From Dermatophagoides farinae (lineage: Eukaryota > Arthropoda > Arachnida > Sarcoptiformes > Pyroglyphidae): DNA of 64,000 bases. Where the stretch lies: positions 3,475,001-3,539,000 of the forward strand of contig NC_134677.1 in the NCBI RefSeq assembly GCF_024713945.1, in the 5' to 3' direction. The position numbers were made by a program, and so were the translations under genes. This document shows, one piece after another, positions 12,170 through 24,126 of the stretch. The notes under the pieces were generated by a model, which saw only the letters and a program-made list of their open reading frames with translations, did not search any database and had not been told where the DNA came from. The stretch's first letter is position 1; each line of letters begins with the position of its first letter.

Positions 12170-14450
12170 AATATTGTTTGTCTGAAACAAAAAGAAAAGA
12201 AAACGGAAACAGAAAAAAATGATTATACATCTTTGGAATGTAAAATTATTCTTATAAACTTTTAATTGAAAAATAGTTTTAAAATAAAATAACTTTTAAA
12301 TTTGTAGTTTCTATAGACCCTGATAGAAAAGACAATAATAACAACAAAACTATTGCTGTGATTTGACAGAGTAAATCAAGGTGTGTCCCTCTTCATTATC
12401 ATCATCGTCAAAGTTATAGTTGTTGTTGTTTAAATAAAAGAATGAAAATAAAAGACCTCGAAAATGACAATCAAACTAACGAAGAAAAAAAAATTCAGCA
12501 CGTGTACACACGTATTAAAAGTTTTAAGAAATTGATAATATAGGATAATGAAAAAAAAATGAACAAAATTCTTAAAGAATGAATATACTTAGATCAATGA
12601 TCAATGAAACCAAAACCGAATCATAATACTAGATAAATGATAGAATATGAATCATCTCAATCTCCTTTTATACATGTACAGGAGACGAACGTTCTAGTCG
12701 AGATTCGAATTAAATGGATCGGTTGGAGTTTCATCGGCGCAGATTGGCGTCATCAGAATCTAAAAAAAAAAAAAATATGCATGAAATGAAAAAATCATAC
12801 CACATAAAGATGTTATGGTTGTTGTTGTTGTTGTTGTTGATATTTTTGTTGCTATTGACGATGGCCATTATAATGATTCAAAGTGATTGGTGGTGTTTGT
12901 TTGCTAATTAAAAATCATTTCTGATCAAACACTTTGCATTTGCCATGTGGTTTGTAAATTATAACCATAATTTACATAGTCAACACACTCTAGCAATATT
13001 TTGTTTCTGCCGGATATCTATACACAAACAAAGTATAATGGAAATGATTTTAAATATATTATTACCATGGATTGAGTTTGAATTTCACTAAGCAAATCTT
13101 TTGAAGAAATTCTAATCTCTTGATGCTATCCGTCATTTTGGTAATTATAGTATCGAATAAAGTTTCCAAGCTACATTATCGTTAGCCAATATCCGTGATG
13201 AGAATATTTTCTTTTTTTTTTGTCTTTCTCTCTTCACTGTGAATTTATTTACATAACTCTTATGTTTGATTTGTTTGAAAATCAAAATCAGTTTTCCCAA
13301 AAGTTTGGTTGTTGGTGACGATGATGATGATGATGATGATGGGCCCATCATTCATTAACATTTAAATTAACCCAAAAAAAATTAGATTAAAATCCAAGAA
13401 TCATCATTAACTCAACATCGAAATGGGGTAGAAAATTCAAAAAAAAAAATTACAAGATATTCAATCATTTTTGGTTAATGCCCATCCTGTTTGATCATCT
13501 TCGGGACAATTTATTGGGAATTGGGATTGAATGTGGTTATATTTTCTTCGTCTGTTCGCCAATGACGCCCAATGTTTTTCTAAGGCAACACTCAAGAGAT
13601 TGTAAACCATAGATACGAATCATGTGTATTTTGCTAAAATCCATGGCATAATCAAGGCTAGTTTGTTTTTTCTTCTTGATTAGCATAGATTGGTTCATTT
13701 GTTTGTTTGTTTGTTTGAATTTTTACTTTGCCAGTTGCATTTTATGAGTAATCACTATGATGTGATTCGATAACGGAAAATTTTTCTTTTTCGAACAAAT
13801 TTTTTTCCGTTCCGATTTACGTTTAGTATGTTTGCTTTTTTCTTAAGGGACAAATGGCTTCGAGCTTCTTCGATATAATATTCGAATTTGATGATCATCA
13901 AAAAAAGCCTCTATTGCGCAAATGAAATTCAACGGCAGAAACATAAAAAATGGAACTTTTTTTTTAGAAATGATAATTTACTACTCACGAAAACGAATGA
14001 TTGTAAAATCAACATTCATAAATTTTAAACTTTTCCTTTTTTCGATGCGATGATTGAGTTCAAGTTTTCAGCAAGCAAAAAAAAAAAAAAGAAAAAAATT
14101 CCATTTAGTCCAATATTCGTCATTCAGCCTTGAAGAATATTCTGGAAATGCTGTGAAATCAAAAGATTAAAACAAAATGTAAAGATTGTGGTCACAATCA
14201 TCATACTTGTAATTGAAAAAAAGTTTTTAATTATGAAAATTGGATTCACTTTTGCTATAATTGACACAAGCGTGTAAAGATATTAATTTGATTAAGACCA
14301 ATTTGAAATGATGGTAGATTTTTAATGAAATTTGTTGATTTTATTACATCTTATATATCATATTTGGAAAAAATTAATTAGACAAAGAGAGACACAGTGA
14401 AATTTCAAAAAAAAATGAATAGAATTTTTTTTTATTTGTTCAGATTATGG
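12170..14450. other. Non-coding interval
   Basis: No gene I can support. It includes a (TTG)n run near 12817-12840 and a (GAT)n run at about 13318-13340, which generate a poly-Leu frame on the plus strand and a poly-Ser frame on the minus strand. The first few hundred bases are the upstream region of the minus-strand neuropeptide gene. Confidence 0.5.
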
Positions 14451-14453
14451 CTG

Positions 14454-14789
14454 TTATTTTTTATTTTTTTTCGAAATTTTTGACTTTGTTTTACTTGAAA
14501 CATTTTTCATTTTTTCCTTTTTTCCAGATGATGATGTCTTTGGAGATTTTTTCTTACGTTCAGCTTTAACAATATGCTTTCGACCGATACGTACATAACA
14601 CCACTGTTTAAGATTTTCAAGATGGCCATATTCATCCAGTTTTTCCAGATAACGTTTAATAGTTAAATAATTCGGAACCATTTCATCGCCAAATAATTGT
14701 CGACATATTTGTCGTGTTTTGGCAAATGATTTATGTTCATGATAGATTTCAACAATTTTTTGCCGTTGTTCAAGCGTATATTTGCTCAT
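14454..14789 (-). CDS. Small helix-turn-helix protein with Lys-rich tail (111 aa)
   Basis: Single-exon frame starting MSKYTLEQRQKIVEIYHEH. Residues about 1-60 have the pattern of the helix-turn-helix module (DUF4817-like) that precedes many mariner-type transposases: YTxEQRxxIVEIYxxHxSFAKTRQICRQLFG followed by a second helix with TIKRYLEKLDEYGHL. The last 40 residues are almost all Lys, Ser and Thr, a likely nuclear-localising or nucleic-acid-binding tail. No catalytic transposase domain is seen in the flanks, so this may be a domesticated fragment or a transposon remnant. An in-frame ATG at 14861 would add 24 residues; I prefer the internal start because the domain begins there. Confidence 0.55.
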   Translation of the reverse strand: MSKYTLEQRQKIVEIYHEHKSFAKTRQICRQLFGDEMVPNYLTIKRYLEKLDEYGHLENLKQWCYVRIGRKHIVKAERKKKSPKTSSSGKKEKMKNVSSKTKSKISKKNKK

Positions 14790-15185
14790 TGTTTCGAATG
14801 ATGTATGAATAAGCAAATTCGAATTCTCAAGCAATAATGAAACAGTGAATGGATGAATCACGCTATTAAATATTCGAACTTATTATTGAATGACATTCTT
14901 CACAAATAGAATGATCGCTCAAATTTTATAATACTTTCGAAACAAATAAAATTTTTATTAAGTTAATTACTCTTTGGCGTTGATTATCAAAAAATAGTAA
15001 ATATTAGCGGAAATTGTGAACTTGGAATCACATTGTCTTGGATCAGATTTGTTTGTAAATGTCAAACTCATCTCTCTAAAGATAATACTGGCAAAAATAT
15101 GCTAGGCATTATTTACACACATAGGAAAAAATCAATAATTCTAGATAAAAACTGCTCTCTTTTTCAAAATAAATTAAATCAGCAT

Positions 15186-18100
15186 TTAGCTAATGTTGCG
15201 TTTAGTGGCCAATTCTTGTAGTAAAGACATTTCATACTGTGGTTTTTGATTTGGATTCCGACGCTGTCCGCTTGTACCCGAATAATTGATTCGTGCTTGT
15301 CCATCATTAAGATCATTATCAGTCAATCGTGTGAATTCTACTGACATTTCATCAGTATCTGAGCTGTCCATCTATATGTTGTTAATTTGATAAAATAAAA
15401 TTAAAATGTGAGAATCGACGATAGTTATAGTTAAACTTACGCCCTTATGAGATGGAGCATATAGAATCAACAATGTCATGACATAACAATTCCAAAGAGC
15501 AAATACAGTTGTAAACATGGCACTAGACCATTGTAATGAATTAAGAAATGATCGTTGATCATCCCAATACCATTGATCTTCTGATACCTATTTTGAGAAA
15601 TTGGATTGATAGCAGTATTGTTAGCTATATGGTTTGATGTAAAAATTTTTAATACGAACTTGTCCCATGATATAAGCGATGATCGTACATGTGGCACAAA
15701 CAAACGTAGCTATTAGAAGAAACTTAAAACGAAAGATTACTCCTTGATAGATCAATCGACGGGCGGTAGGCATCGATGGAAGACTTTGCTGTTTGGTTGA
15801 TATATTACGAAATGCAAGCCTAAATCAAATTATTACATTGAAAAAATATTGAGTAAGACAAAAAAGTCTTCCTTATTTTGTAATCGTGACTTACCATAAG
15901 TGATAGGTGAGAAAAAAGAAATAACTAATGGCTGCCAACACGGTGATTGTAATGAATATCATGGCGAAATTCGAATCCACTTCCCATATCGAATAAAATG
16001 GATCTATCACCTGTATACCACGTTCGGACGATTCGAATACGAACAATGAAATGTAGGCTATGAGAATGATAGCCAGTTGTTTGTAATATGATGATAAACC
16101 GACACGGCTTACATCGTCCTACACAAACATATGGTCAGTTTGGGAAGAAAAAAAAATGAAATCAAAATAGCTTTCGCGCATCATTCACATACCAATAAAT
16201 GTTCGCCAATGAATATGATCCAAAAGATCAACAATGAACAATGAAATATGCCTTGACGTATATCGCAAAGGAAAGACATGAATTCCACATCCATAACTAG
16301 ATTCAAAAATTCGACCGGAACATTTAATTGTGTGATTCCAAAGCCCAATAAGATGAGACATTTTTCCAATAGATTTGTATCACGTTTCAATTGTTGAATT
16401 CGGTTTAGATACCATAAGAAAGTCATCAATGTTATGATAAAAAATACCGATTTTAATGATAGCCATATCTTTGTAAAGCCACCATTTTGATGAATGGCAA
16501 CCAAAGAAAGATTGTTTAAAAAGCCAAAATGTTCGGATTTTTCTACATTCAAAAAAAAAACAAACATATAATGCAATTAGACAACGAAAACAAAAGGTAA
16601 AAGCAATAGTTACCGTTAGCAATGAACTGTAAGTTGATTAGATAGAAATCATAATACAATGATTGTAATTCAAACAATTGTATTAAATCACAATCATAAT
16701 TGATGCCCTGTTTTCTCTGTTTTGAAAAAACCATCAAGTTTTAATTATTAAGAGAATTAACAGAAATAGAATAGAATTTACCTTATGTGCTTCAATATGG
16801 CATGTAACCGTACGTTTTAGATTAGATCGTTGATAATATTGTTTCCATTCTTTGTCACCAATATTTTTTACAGCCAATCGTACATTCATTATGACAGTAG
16901 CATTGATATGCTGATCTTGATCTGAATGATCATCTCCACCAGAGAGCCGTGTATCATATAGAACATCAGGAACGATTAATGTCAATAAATTTTGCATCCA
17001 TCGTGAATAATCCAACTGTATGCCTCCACGTGGTAAAGGCATTTGAAATGCAAATGTTATATTGCTGAAAACAAAAGAACGAAAAGACAAAAATTAAAGT
17101 TAATTAGTAAACAAATTAAAACATTTATACTATTTTGAAAGCGTTTTTTCTCAGCCCTATGACCTTGGAAAGATGACCATCTCTCATAAAAAGCTGCTCA
17201 TTAAAAAAAAGACAAGTCCGTTTGATTATTATTTGTTTATAACAATAGATCTAATTTTAATTCAATTCAAACAATGCGTGTTTTTATCTCATATGCACAT
17301 AACATTGAATGACCAACTATCATTTGAATTAGCTGGACAATCCTAATATGGAAGGCACGTAGTACAAATAAAAAAAACTCACCACACGTGTTACACATCA
17401 ATCATAAATCGGCCTAATTTAAATGATCAAACCAATAAGATTGCATAATCTATCTAGATATAGAGATAGCCATTACAAAACAAAATCAATTTATAGCATA
17501 ATTTGATTGTGTTACGTAATAAGTAATACAATCAAATTTGGTTTTTTTTTAATTCGAAAGACACTTGATCGACAATCGACACTTGTTTTTTTTTCAACCA
17601 CAAAATTTACTCATTATTATCATCATTTGCACCCATCATATTATAAAGAAACGAAATAAAAAATCGGATATTAACGAATAATAACGTGGCCATTACACCT
17701 GGCAACACATTGTGAAGTAAAATTTGTCAATTTTTAATTCGATTCGCTTAAATGAATACAATGAATAAAAATGATTGAGGCAAACCTTAAATTCAATCCA
17801 TCATTATCATTATGTCAAGAAAGCAACAAAAAAATCATTTTTGTCTGCTAAAAAACTAAACTAAACAATAAATATTTTGAACCATTGTCAATAAAAAAAA
17901 CTAAATACTGGGGTAATCAATGCAAACTCAGAAAAAAAAACATTTCCAATTAGAATTTTTTTTTATGGCCAGCTACAATCGAATCTTAGCAGACAAACAA
18001 ACAAACAGGATCATTCATTCGTACATAGGATTTACATAAAAGAAAATTATCTCAAGATCAAAAAGAAAACGGCTGCCAAATTCATTCGAAGAAAAACTGG

Positions 18101-18891
18101 AAAGATGTGACGGGAAACAAACAAAATAAAAAATAAAACAAAAAACAGATCCGAATGTGGCAGACATGGCAATAAGTAATGAATGTTTTTCATTTGATGA
18201 CTACGATTTGTTCGAGATTTACAAACACATCAACGGTAATGGCCATCATCATCACGGTCATTGGGCGTCAAACGTTACACCCAAATTTTTTTTTTTGATT
18301 TGGACAAAAGACCATTGATTGTTGATGTATAATCTTTGACTTGCCAAAAAAATACATACATTCCAATCGTTCAAAATAGGTGATCGATTTGAATATATGG
18401 ATTTATTTTTTGGACAATCACACACTAATATTGGCGTTATGAGCAAATTGCGAAAATAAGGGAATGGCCAGCAATTGATCAGATTGGTTTGTCATAAAGA
18501 AAGAAACGTAAATTTGATAGTTTTATAGCTCTCGAAAAATCGCTTCTTGTCTGATTGTTTTGATGTTGAATATATTTATTCATTTACACTTACTTTTGTT
18601 CATGAGATTCTGGTTGACGGCAATTTTTTTGACGACCACCAATGTCACGTGGAATGCTAAATTCATTCGGATTTTCTGGTATACATTGTATGGCTATGTA
18701 TTGTTCAGGACTTGATGGAGCTGGTGCTATAAATTGGTTTTAATTACAAGGTATTTGTTATTTGTATATTAAAATTTTCACTTACAGATGAATGCACCAA
18801 TCAAAAATGAAATCGTTTGTATGAGAAAAATAATTGACAGAACGACAATCAATTTACGATTGGACAAATTTTCCAAAATAGTTCCTGGCAT
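15186..18891 (-). CDS. Wls: Wntless / Evi, Wnt cargo receptor (563 aa)
   Basis: Multi-pass membrane protein that carries lipidated Wnt from Golgi to cell surface. Nine exons close in frame: 18891-18786, 18726-18594, 17064-16782, 16716-16614, 16542-16193, 16118-15895, 15819-15660, 15587-15441, 15371-15186. The start [14 protein letters not shown] is followed by the first transmembrane segment. A luminal domain follows, with [17 protein letters not shown] and the sequence from [15 protein letters not shown] to EAHK. A block of hydrophobic segments in exons 5-8 then ends in [11 protein letters not shown], a hallmark of the family, before a cytosolic tail. Length fits the family (about 540 aa). 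Intron 2 is 1.5 kb, by far the largest here. An in-frame ATG exists at 18969 but the family starts at 18891. Confidence 0.93.
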
Positions 18892-19149
18892 CGTGATCAA
18901 ATTTGTCCAGCGGTTATTTGTGTCGAATAATGTTGTTATTGAGTATACTTGGCAACAAAGGCGTTCCACGCGTGATTTAGACTATCGTGTTGAACCAACA
19001 CACGAATCACGTCTTCACGTTAGTTTCTTTTTTTTTATTGTTGATCAGAAGATATGGACGAAACCACAATTCAATTCAAATGACTATTTTGTCTTTATAT
19101 GGCGAATTGAATTAATAAAAACAATTGAAAAATTAATGCTGTGATCGAT

Positions 19150-20875
19150 TGATCGTTTTCAAACAATAATGTGATTCTAGTTGATAATTTTGATTGATAT
19201 CAACAACGGCGATATCAACTGTCAAGTGTCCACTTCAGTTCGGGCAGTAACACCAGACATATAAACACTCGTCCATCATCATAAACTTAAAGCCAATTTA
19301 TTACAAAAAGTCGTTAGAGAGCGCTCCAATCCTTTGGTTGTACCTTATTTTCACAGTTATAAGCTCTATTTACAATTTGAATTCAAAGGATTTTAATCAT
19401 AAAAATTTTTTATATAAAATAAAAAAACAATTTAAGATAATTTCTTTTTTAATAATCATTTAACACCGATGATAGGATTATGAATGTGAAAAAATTTGGT
19501 GAAACTTTTTTCTTATTTCGTGGTTGGGAAATAGAACAAAATATTTATTGGATTATGAATCGAATGATTGAAATATGGATAGTCATTTCACATCGAGATT
19601 TCCTACAAATGACAGCCATTCTGATTGGACGGACATGATTAATTGATTGATCAGCTATATATGTCTGTCTATCACAAGTGGCCTGACAAAAAAAAATTGT
19701 CAAAACAATTGAATGGTGGCTAACCAAAAGCTTCCGGGAGTTTTCTCATTTTCATTCAAAAAAAAAAATTTGATTTTTTATGAATCTGGTGTTCATAGAG
19801 AACAAGGAAAACTTTGCCATAATTAATCGTCTTATTAAAGCAGATCTCAAAAACACGATTCATGTGCCATTTCAGGTGTTTTGATTGTGATGAATTTTAC
19901 AGAACGACTAGAATTTTATCAGATTTATCAAATAGAACTGAATTGGAGATTATCGAAATCAAGGTTAAAAACAATGGCTATCTTGATAATGATACATTCG
20001 AATTCGATCGATTTTTGTTTCGTTATCAACTTCTAAATAATAAATATATCTTAAGGCAACGACGACAACGACAACTCCCTAAATCAATCGATAAATTTGA
20101 ATTGAATTGATGGTTACAAAATCTGTCCAGACTATTAAATATTTAGATTATACAAACGTTTGTTTTTTTTTATATTTCTAAATCTAGTTCAATTAAAATA
20201 ACGAATTACTATTCTTAGCTGAAACAAAATTGATCCAAATTAACACCATTTCGTATGGATTAGAAAAAATTGACAGATAGTGATTTAAAGTGGTGTAATA
20301 ATTATCATCTGATTGATAAAATGTTGATTTGAATTGTCTTTTTTGGTCGGATTTCGATACATACATCAACATCAGCAATGGAAAAATATCTATAATTGTA
20401 GTTAATGAATGAAATTATTTAGTGGCTAATACCATTTATTCATTGGAATTTTTTATTTCGTCTTCATGAATGATAATAGGCGTCTTCGCCCTCATCATTG
20501 GACTATTCAAAACCTTGACTTTTGTTATCCAACTTTTGTCTGTGGTTGTCTCTTGTGAGCCCCAAAATGTCGACAGGTTTTGATTGATTTTTTTTTTCGT
20601 TTGACTACGTTCAGTTTTCGTCAAATTAAAAAGTGTGTGATTTCAAAGCGAGAAGAGAGATGTAAAAAACTTTGAACGACAGAAAATTAGTGGCAATATA
20701 CATGTATCTTGGATCGACGGATCTGATGTAGAGCAATAACAACAGGTGGAACTTACACATCACATAGGGATTTTTTTATGTATAGAATGGCCATATAAAT
20801 TCTCAATACATTTCGATACATGTCAATCAGACCAATATTAGACATCATTCCATCAACATAACTTGGACCAATAAT
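19150..20875. other. Interval with one doubtful ORF
   Basis: Apart from the candidate frame at 19780-20110 I see no gene. The left part is upstream of Wntless; the right end holds promoter elements of the second cuticle gene, including another TATATAAA-like motif near 20785. Confidence 0.45.
19780..20110 (+). pseudogene. Possible short gene or pseudogene, frame broken
   Basis: Two overlapping frames together look protein-like. The first starts ATG at 19780 (MNLVFIENKENFAIINRLIK...) and stops just after HVPFQVF. The second continues in another phase with DCDEFYRTTRILSDLSN and ends at a stop at 20110. The switch falls at a TTTT run near 19881, consistent with one extra T. The composition is charged, mixed and unlike the repeat-derived frames nearby. 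I recognise no family, and chance open sequence in AT-rich DNA remains likely. Confidence 0.25.
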
Positions 20876-20879
20876 CGAT

Positions 20880-20887
20880 TATATAAG
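20880..20887 (+). promoter_or_regulatory. TATA box of second cuticle gene
   Basis: TATATAAG lies about 62-69 bp upstream of the ATG, giving a short 5' UTR like the first cuticle gene. Confidence 0.6.
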
Positions 20888-20948
20888 TTTGTGTGTGTGT
20901 TTGTGTATATTTTTGTGATTTTGCTATTAAATTATCAAACTGAAAAAA

Positions 20949-21624
20949 ATGAAATTCCTCATTGTTTTTGGTTTTGTGGCTGCCGTTGGTGCCATGCCAT
21001 ATCATGGTTTAGTCAATACCGGTGCTTCAGCCGTTCAACGACATGATGATGTTTGTTTTCTATTATCACTCTAATTTTTTATAATTCAATCTTGACCATT
21101 TAATTACAGGGCCATGGAAATTATGCATTCGGTTATAATGAAGATCATGCCTATGGTGGTACATTCCGTAAAGAAAAAGGCGGTCCAGGCTATCAGGTTG
21201 GTTCATATGGCCTTCGAGATGCTGATGGCCGTATGCGTATTGTTGAATACATTGCCGATGCTCATGGTTTCCGTGCTTCGATTTCGACTAATGAACCGGG
21301 AACTGATCCAAAACAGGATCCAGCCGCTACCTCACTCACCTTTGGTGGTCATGGTAAGTAAAATACATTTGCCTAAATTCATTTGCAATTGAACGGTGTA
21401 ACCGTACAGCTCCAGGTCCAGTTCCGATGGCTCCAATAATGGAACATGGTCCAGTATTGGCTGCTGCTCCTGTTTATGCTGCTGAACCAGTTTATGCCAA
21501 AACTTTGGCACTTCCGATGGCTGGTTCATACAGTGTACAACATGCTTCATATTTGCCAGCCATGGCCAATCATTATTATCCAGAACCAATGATGGCCGGT
21601 CATTATAATGTTGGACATTATTAA
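20949..21624 (+). CDS. Cuticle protein, R&R chitin-binding type, paralogue (186 aa)
   Basis: Exoskeleton chitin-binding protein. Exons 20949-21050, 21110-21353 and 21410-21624 join in frame. The signal peptide MKFLIVFGFVAAVGA is followed by the same VNTGASAV linker as the first copy. The R&R domain (NYAFGYNEDHAYGGTF ... GLRDADGRMRIVEYIADAHGF) fills exon 2. The tail is Pro/Ala/Met/Tyr-rich with PVYAAEPVYA repeats and ends YNVGHY. Intron positions and phases equal those of the gene at 4.96 kb, so the two are duplicates; the tails have diverged most, with the second richer in Met and Tyr. A polyadenylation signal lies at 21759. Confidence 0.93.
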
Positions 21625-21758
21625 TTGCATTATGTTTCATTTCATTTTTGTATACTTTTCAAATTTAATCTAACCCGCCATTGAAATTTATCGAAATTGT
21701 TTCCCATTGATCATCAATAGTTTTTTTTTGTTCTTATTATCGTTATTTATCCATCGCA

Positions 21759-21764
21759 AATAAA
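21759..21764 (+). terminator. Polyadenylation signal of second cuticle gene
   Basis: AATAAA lies 135 bp after the stop codon, repeated a few bases later within TAAAAATAAA. Confidence 0.55.
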
Positions 21765-21957
21765 AATAAATTTCAAGTCAATTAACTTTTTTTTATAAAA
21801 TATAAGTTATCTTATTTCATGATTTTTTTTTGAAAATCAAGGTGATAACGTCGTCAATGAATTTATCCGTTTGACAAGTCACATGGATGAAATTATTTTT
21901 GATTCGATTTAATTTTTGGGATTAATTTAAGTGCTAAAATTAAATTATTATAACAAA

Positions 21958-22866
21958 ATGATCCAAAGGCTTACAAAAGGTCAGTATAGAAAACCAAAAG
22001 ATTTAAAATTTAACGATATAATTTTTATTCAAAAGGGTTTTTTTCATCACTTTGTAAACCTCGATTCATTAACTGGGAAAATTCAAACAAATTCTTAAGT
22101 ACTCAATCTGCTTCATTAAATACGACAAAAGATGGTGATCTAAATCATGCTTATCACGAAAAACAATGCCAGCAATCATTGCTTGAAAAAGACTATTTTA
22201 ATGTAAATCAATTGATTAATGTCAGAGAAATGTTCGATTCACGTATATATATGGGCCATAAAGAAGGAACCCTTAATCCGTACATGAAACCATACATATT
22301 TGGATCACGTCTCGGACATCTGATTATTGATCTGGATCAAACTGTTAATTTACTACAGGAAGCTCTAAATTTTGCCGCTCATATTGCTTTTCGTAATGGC
22401 ATTATTTTATTCATACACAAATCTGCTTCGGTCGGTAGAGTAACCATCTTTTTTTTAATGCATGATTGTAATTTTTTTCTTTTAGACTGGACATCTAGTG
22501 GAACAAACAGCAAAAAATTGTGGTGAATATTCACATTGTCGTGAATGGAAAATCGGTACGTTCACCGATTCGACTACGTTTTTCGAAGCTGTCACTCGAT
22601 TACCTGATTTGGTCATCTTCATTAGCACATTGAACAATATATTTGAGACTCATCCAGCCGTCAAAGAAGCGGCCAAGATGATGATCCCAACGATCGGTGT
22701 GGTCGATACAAATACTGATCCTTGTTCAATAACATATCCAGTACCAGGCAATGATGATTCAATACAATCAATCAAATATTATTGCAATGTATTCGAAAAA
22801 GCCATCAATCTTGGAAAACAAAAACGACTCGAATGTCTTCATCATAAATCAGCATCTACAACATAG
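21958..22866 (+). CDS. MRPS2: Mitochondrial small ribosomal subunit protein uS2m (268 aa)
   Basis: Component of the mitochondrial 28S ribosomal subunit. Exons 21958-21979, 22036-22439 and 22486-22866 join in frame. The first 60 or so residues form a basic, Ser-rich mitochondrial presequence (MIQRLTKGFFSSLCKPRF...). The S2 fold follows: MFDSRIYMGHKEGTLNPYMKPYIFG, HLIIDLDQTVNLLQEAL, then LPDLVIFIST, AAKMMIPTIGVVDTNTDP and a YPVPGNDDS motif typical of bacterial-type S2. At the second donor I chose AGA|GTAACC (22440) over an upstream GT because only this keeps the frame into TGHLVEQTAKNCGEY. It is followed 226 bp later on the same strand by another mitochondrial gene. Confidence 0.92.
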
Positions 22867-23092
22867 AATTGTTTCAATTGCATATATAGATTGTATAAAA
22901 AAAATTCGATTTTCGAAATTAAAATCACGAAAATTTCAAAAAATTGTTCTTTTTATTTATTATCCTAAAGTGTACGAATATCTAGTTTTTCTAGCGCATC
23001 AAAGACTATCATAATATACAAAAAAAACATTGGCAGAATTGTAAAGAAAATTTCAAATTTAAAAAAGTTTTCGGAATTTTTTGTCAATAGAA

Positions 23093-24047
23093 ATGTTTCG
23101 TAAATTGTGGAATAGTTTTTCTTTTTGTGCAATAAAGGTGAATCGTCTGCGCTGGCCATCATCAACAACAACAATCTCCAATATTGTTGATAATCAAATC
23201 ATACTGATAAAAAAGAAAATCTTGAACAATATGTTGATCCGATTGCAGAATTTGTGGCCAAAAATTTTCCAAACATCCACATTGCCAATGTTGCAAGCAC
23301 GACGTTCATTGAGCGATGCATTATTCGTACATCGTGATATGGATGTCGATGCGGAATCATTTGAATTTACAGATGTAAACAAAAAGGTAAGAAGCATGAA
23401 ATTGTCATTATTGTTTTTGATCATATAGTCTTTTAAATAGCGAGCTGAAGCTATTTTGAAAAATTACCCAATTGAATATCGATGTGCGGCTGCCATTCCG
23501 TTGTTGGATCTTGCTCAACGTCAATACGGTAATTATGATTAGTATTTTTAATTGATAAAATTAATCATTATTTTAAAATATAGGATGGCTCCCATTGAAA
23601 GCAATGAATTATGTTGCCGATTATATTGGCATGCCACGAATGCGTGTATACGAAGTGGCCACATTCTACACAATGTTTAATCGAACACCCGTGGGTAAAT
23701 ATCATGTACAAGTTTGCACGACCACACCATGTATGCTAAGAGGATCTGAAGAAATTCTCGAAGCTTGTAAAGAATTCTGCAAAGGTGACCCTAATTTCAC
23801 CGTTAACGAAGTTGAATGTGCAGGTGCTTGTGTCAATGCACCAGTATTATCGGTCAACGATGATTATTATGAAGATTTGACACGCGAAGATGTTAAACAC
23901 ATCATCGGTGAATTGAAAGCTGGCCGTAAACCAAAACCAGGTCCAACTGAACGGAGTGGACGTTTTTCATGTGAACCTTCAGGTGGTTTAACTTCATTAA
24001 CAGCGAAACCATATGGCCCTGGATTTAAAGTACGAAGCGATCTTTAA
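23093..24047 (+). CDS. NDUFV2: NADH dehydrogenase flavoprotein 2, 24 kDa subunit
   Basis: Peripheral-arm subunit of mitochondrial complex I that binds the N1a [2Fe-2S] cluster. Coding blocks: 23093-23386, 23441-23528, 23584-24047 (281 aa if uninterrupted). The mature part starts near [10 protein letters not shown] and contains [41 protein letters not shown], the cluster ligands in CTTTPC and CAGAC, and the C-terminal [15 protein letters not shown]. The segment between the ligand pairs is a few residues shorter than in vertebrates. The start is uncertain. ATG at 23093 gives a long presequence; a cryptic intron 23138-23248 (AAG|GTGAAT ... TTGCAG) would give 244 aa, closest to the usual 249; ATG at 23231 would give 235 aa. 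Confidence 0.92.
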
Positions 24048-24112
24048 ATGGAGAGATTTTCTCTCTATATAAAAACTATATAGTGTACATTTTTACATTT
24101 GATCAATCAGAT

Positions 24113-24126
24113 AATAAATGTTTATT
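24113..24126. terminator. Facing polyadenylation signals of two convergent genes
   Basis: AATAAA on the plus strand at 24113-24118 serves the complex I gene. AATAAA on the minus strand at 24126-24121 overlaps the TAA stop codon (24124-24122) of the farnesyltransferase gene. If both are used, the two mRNAs overlap at their 3' ends. Confidence 0.5.

Noticed and set aside
12714-12911. Plus-strand frame with a poly-Leu hydrophobic stretch resembling a signal or membrane segment
   Set aside because: The Leu run comes from a TTG repeat; the flanks have no domain, and the frame starts and ends arbitrarily.
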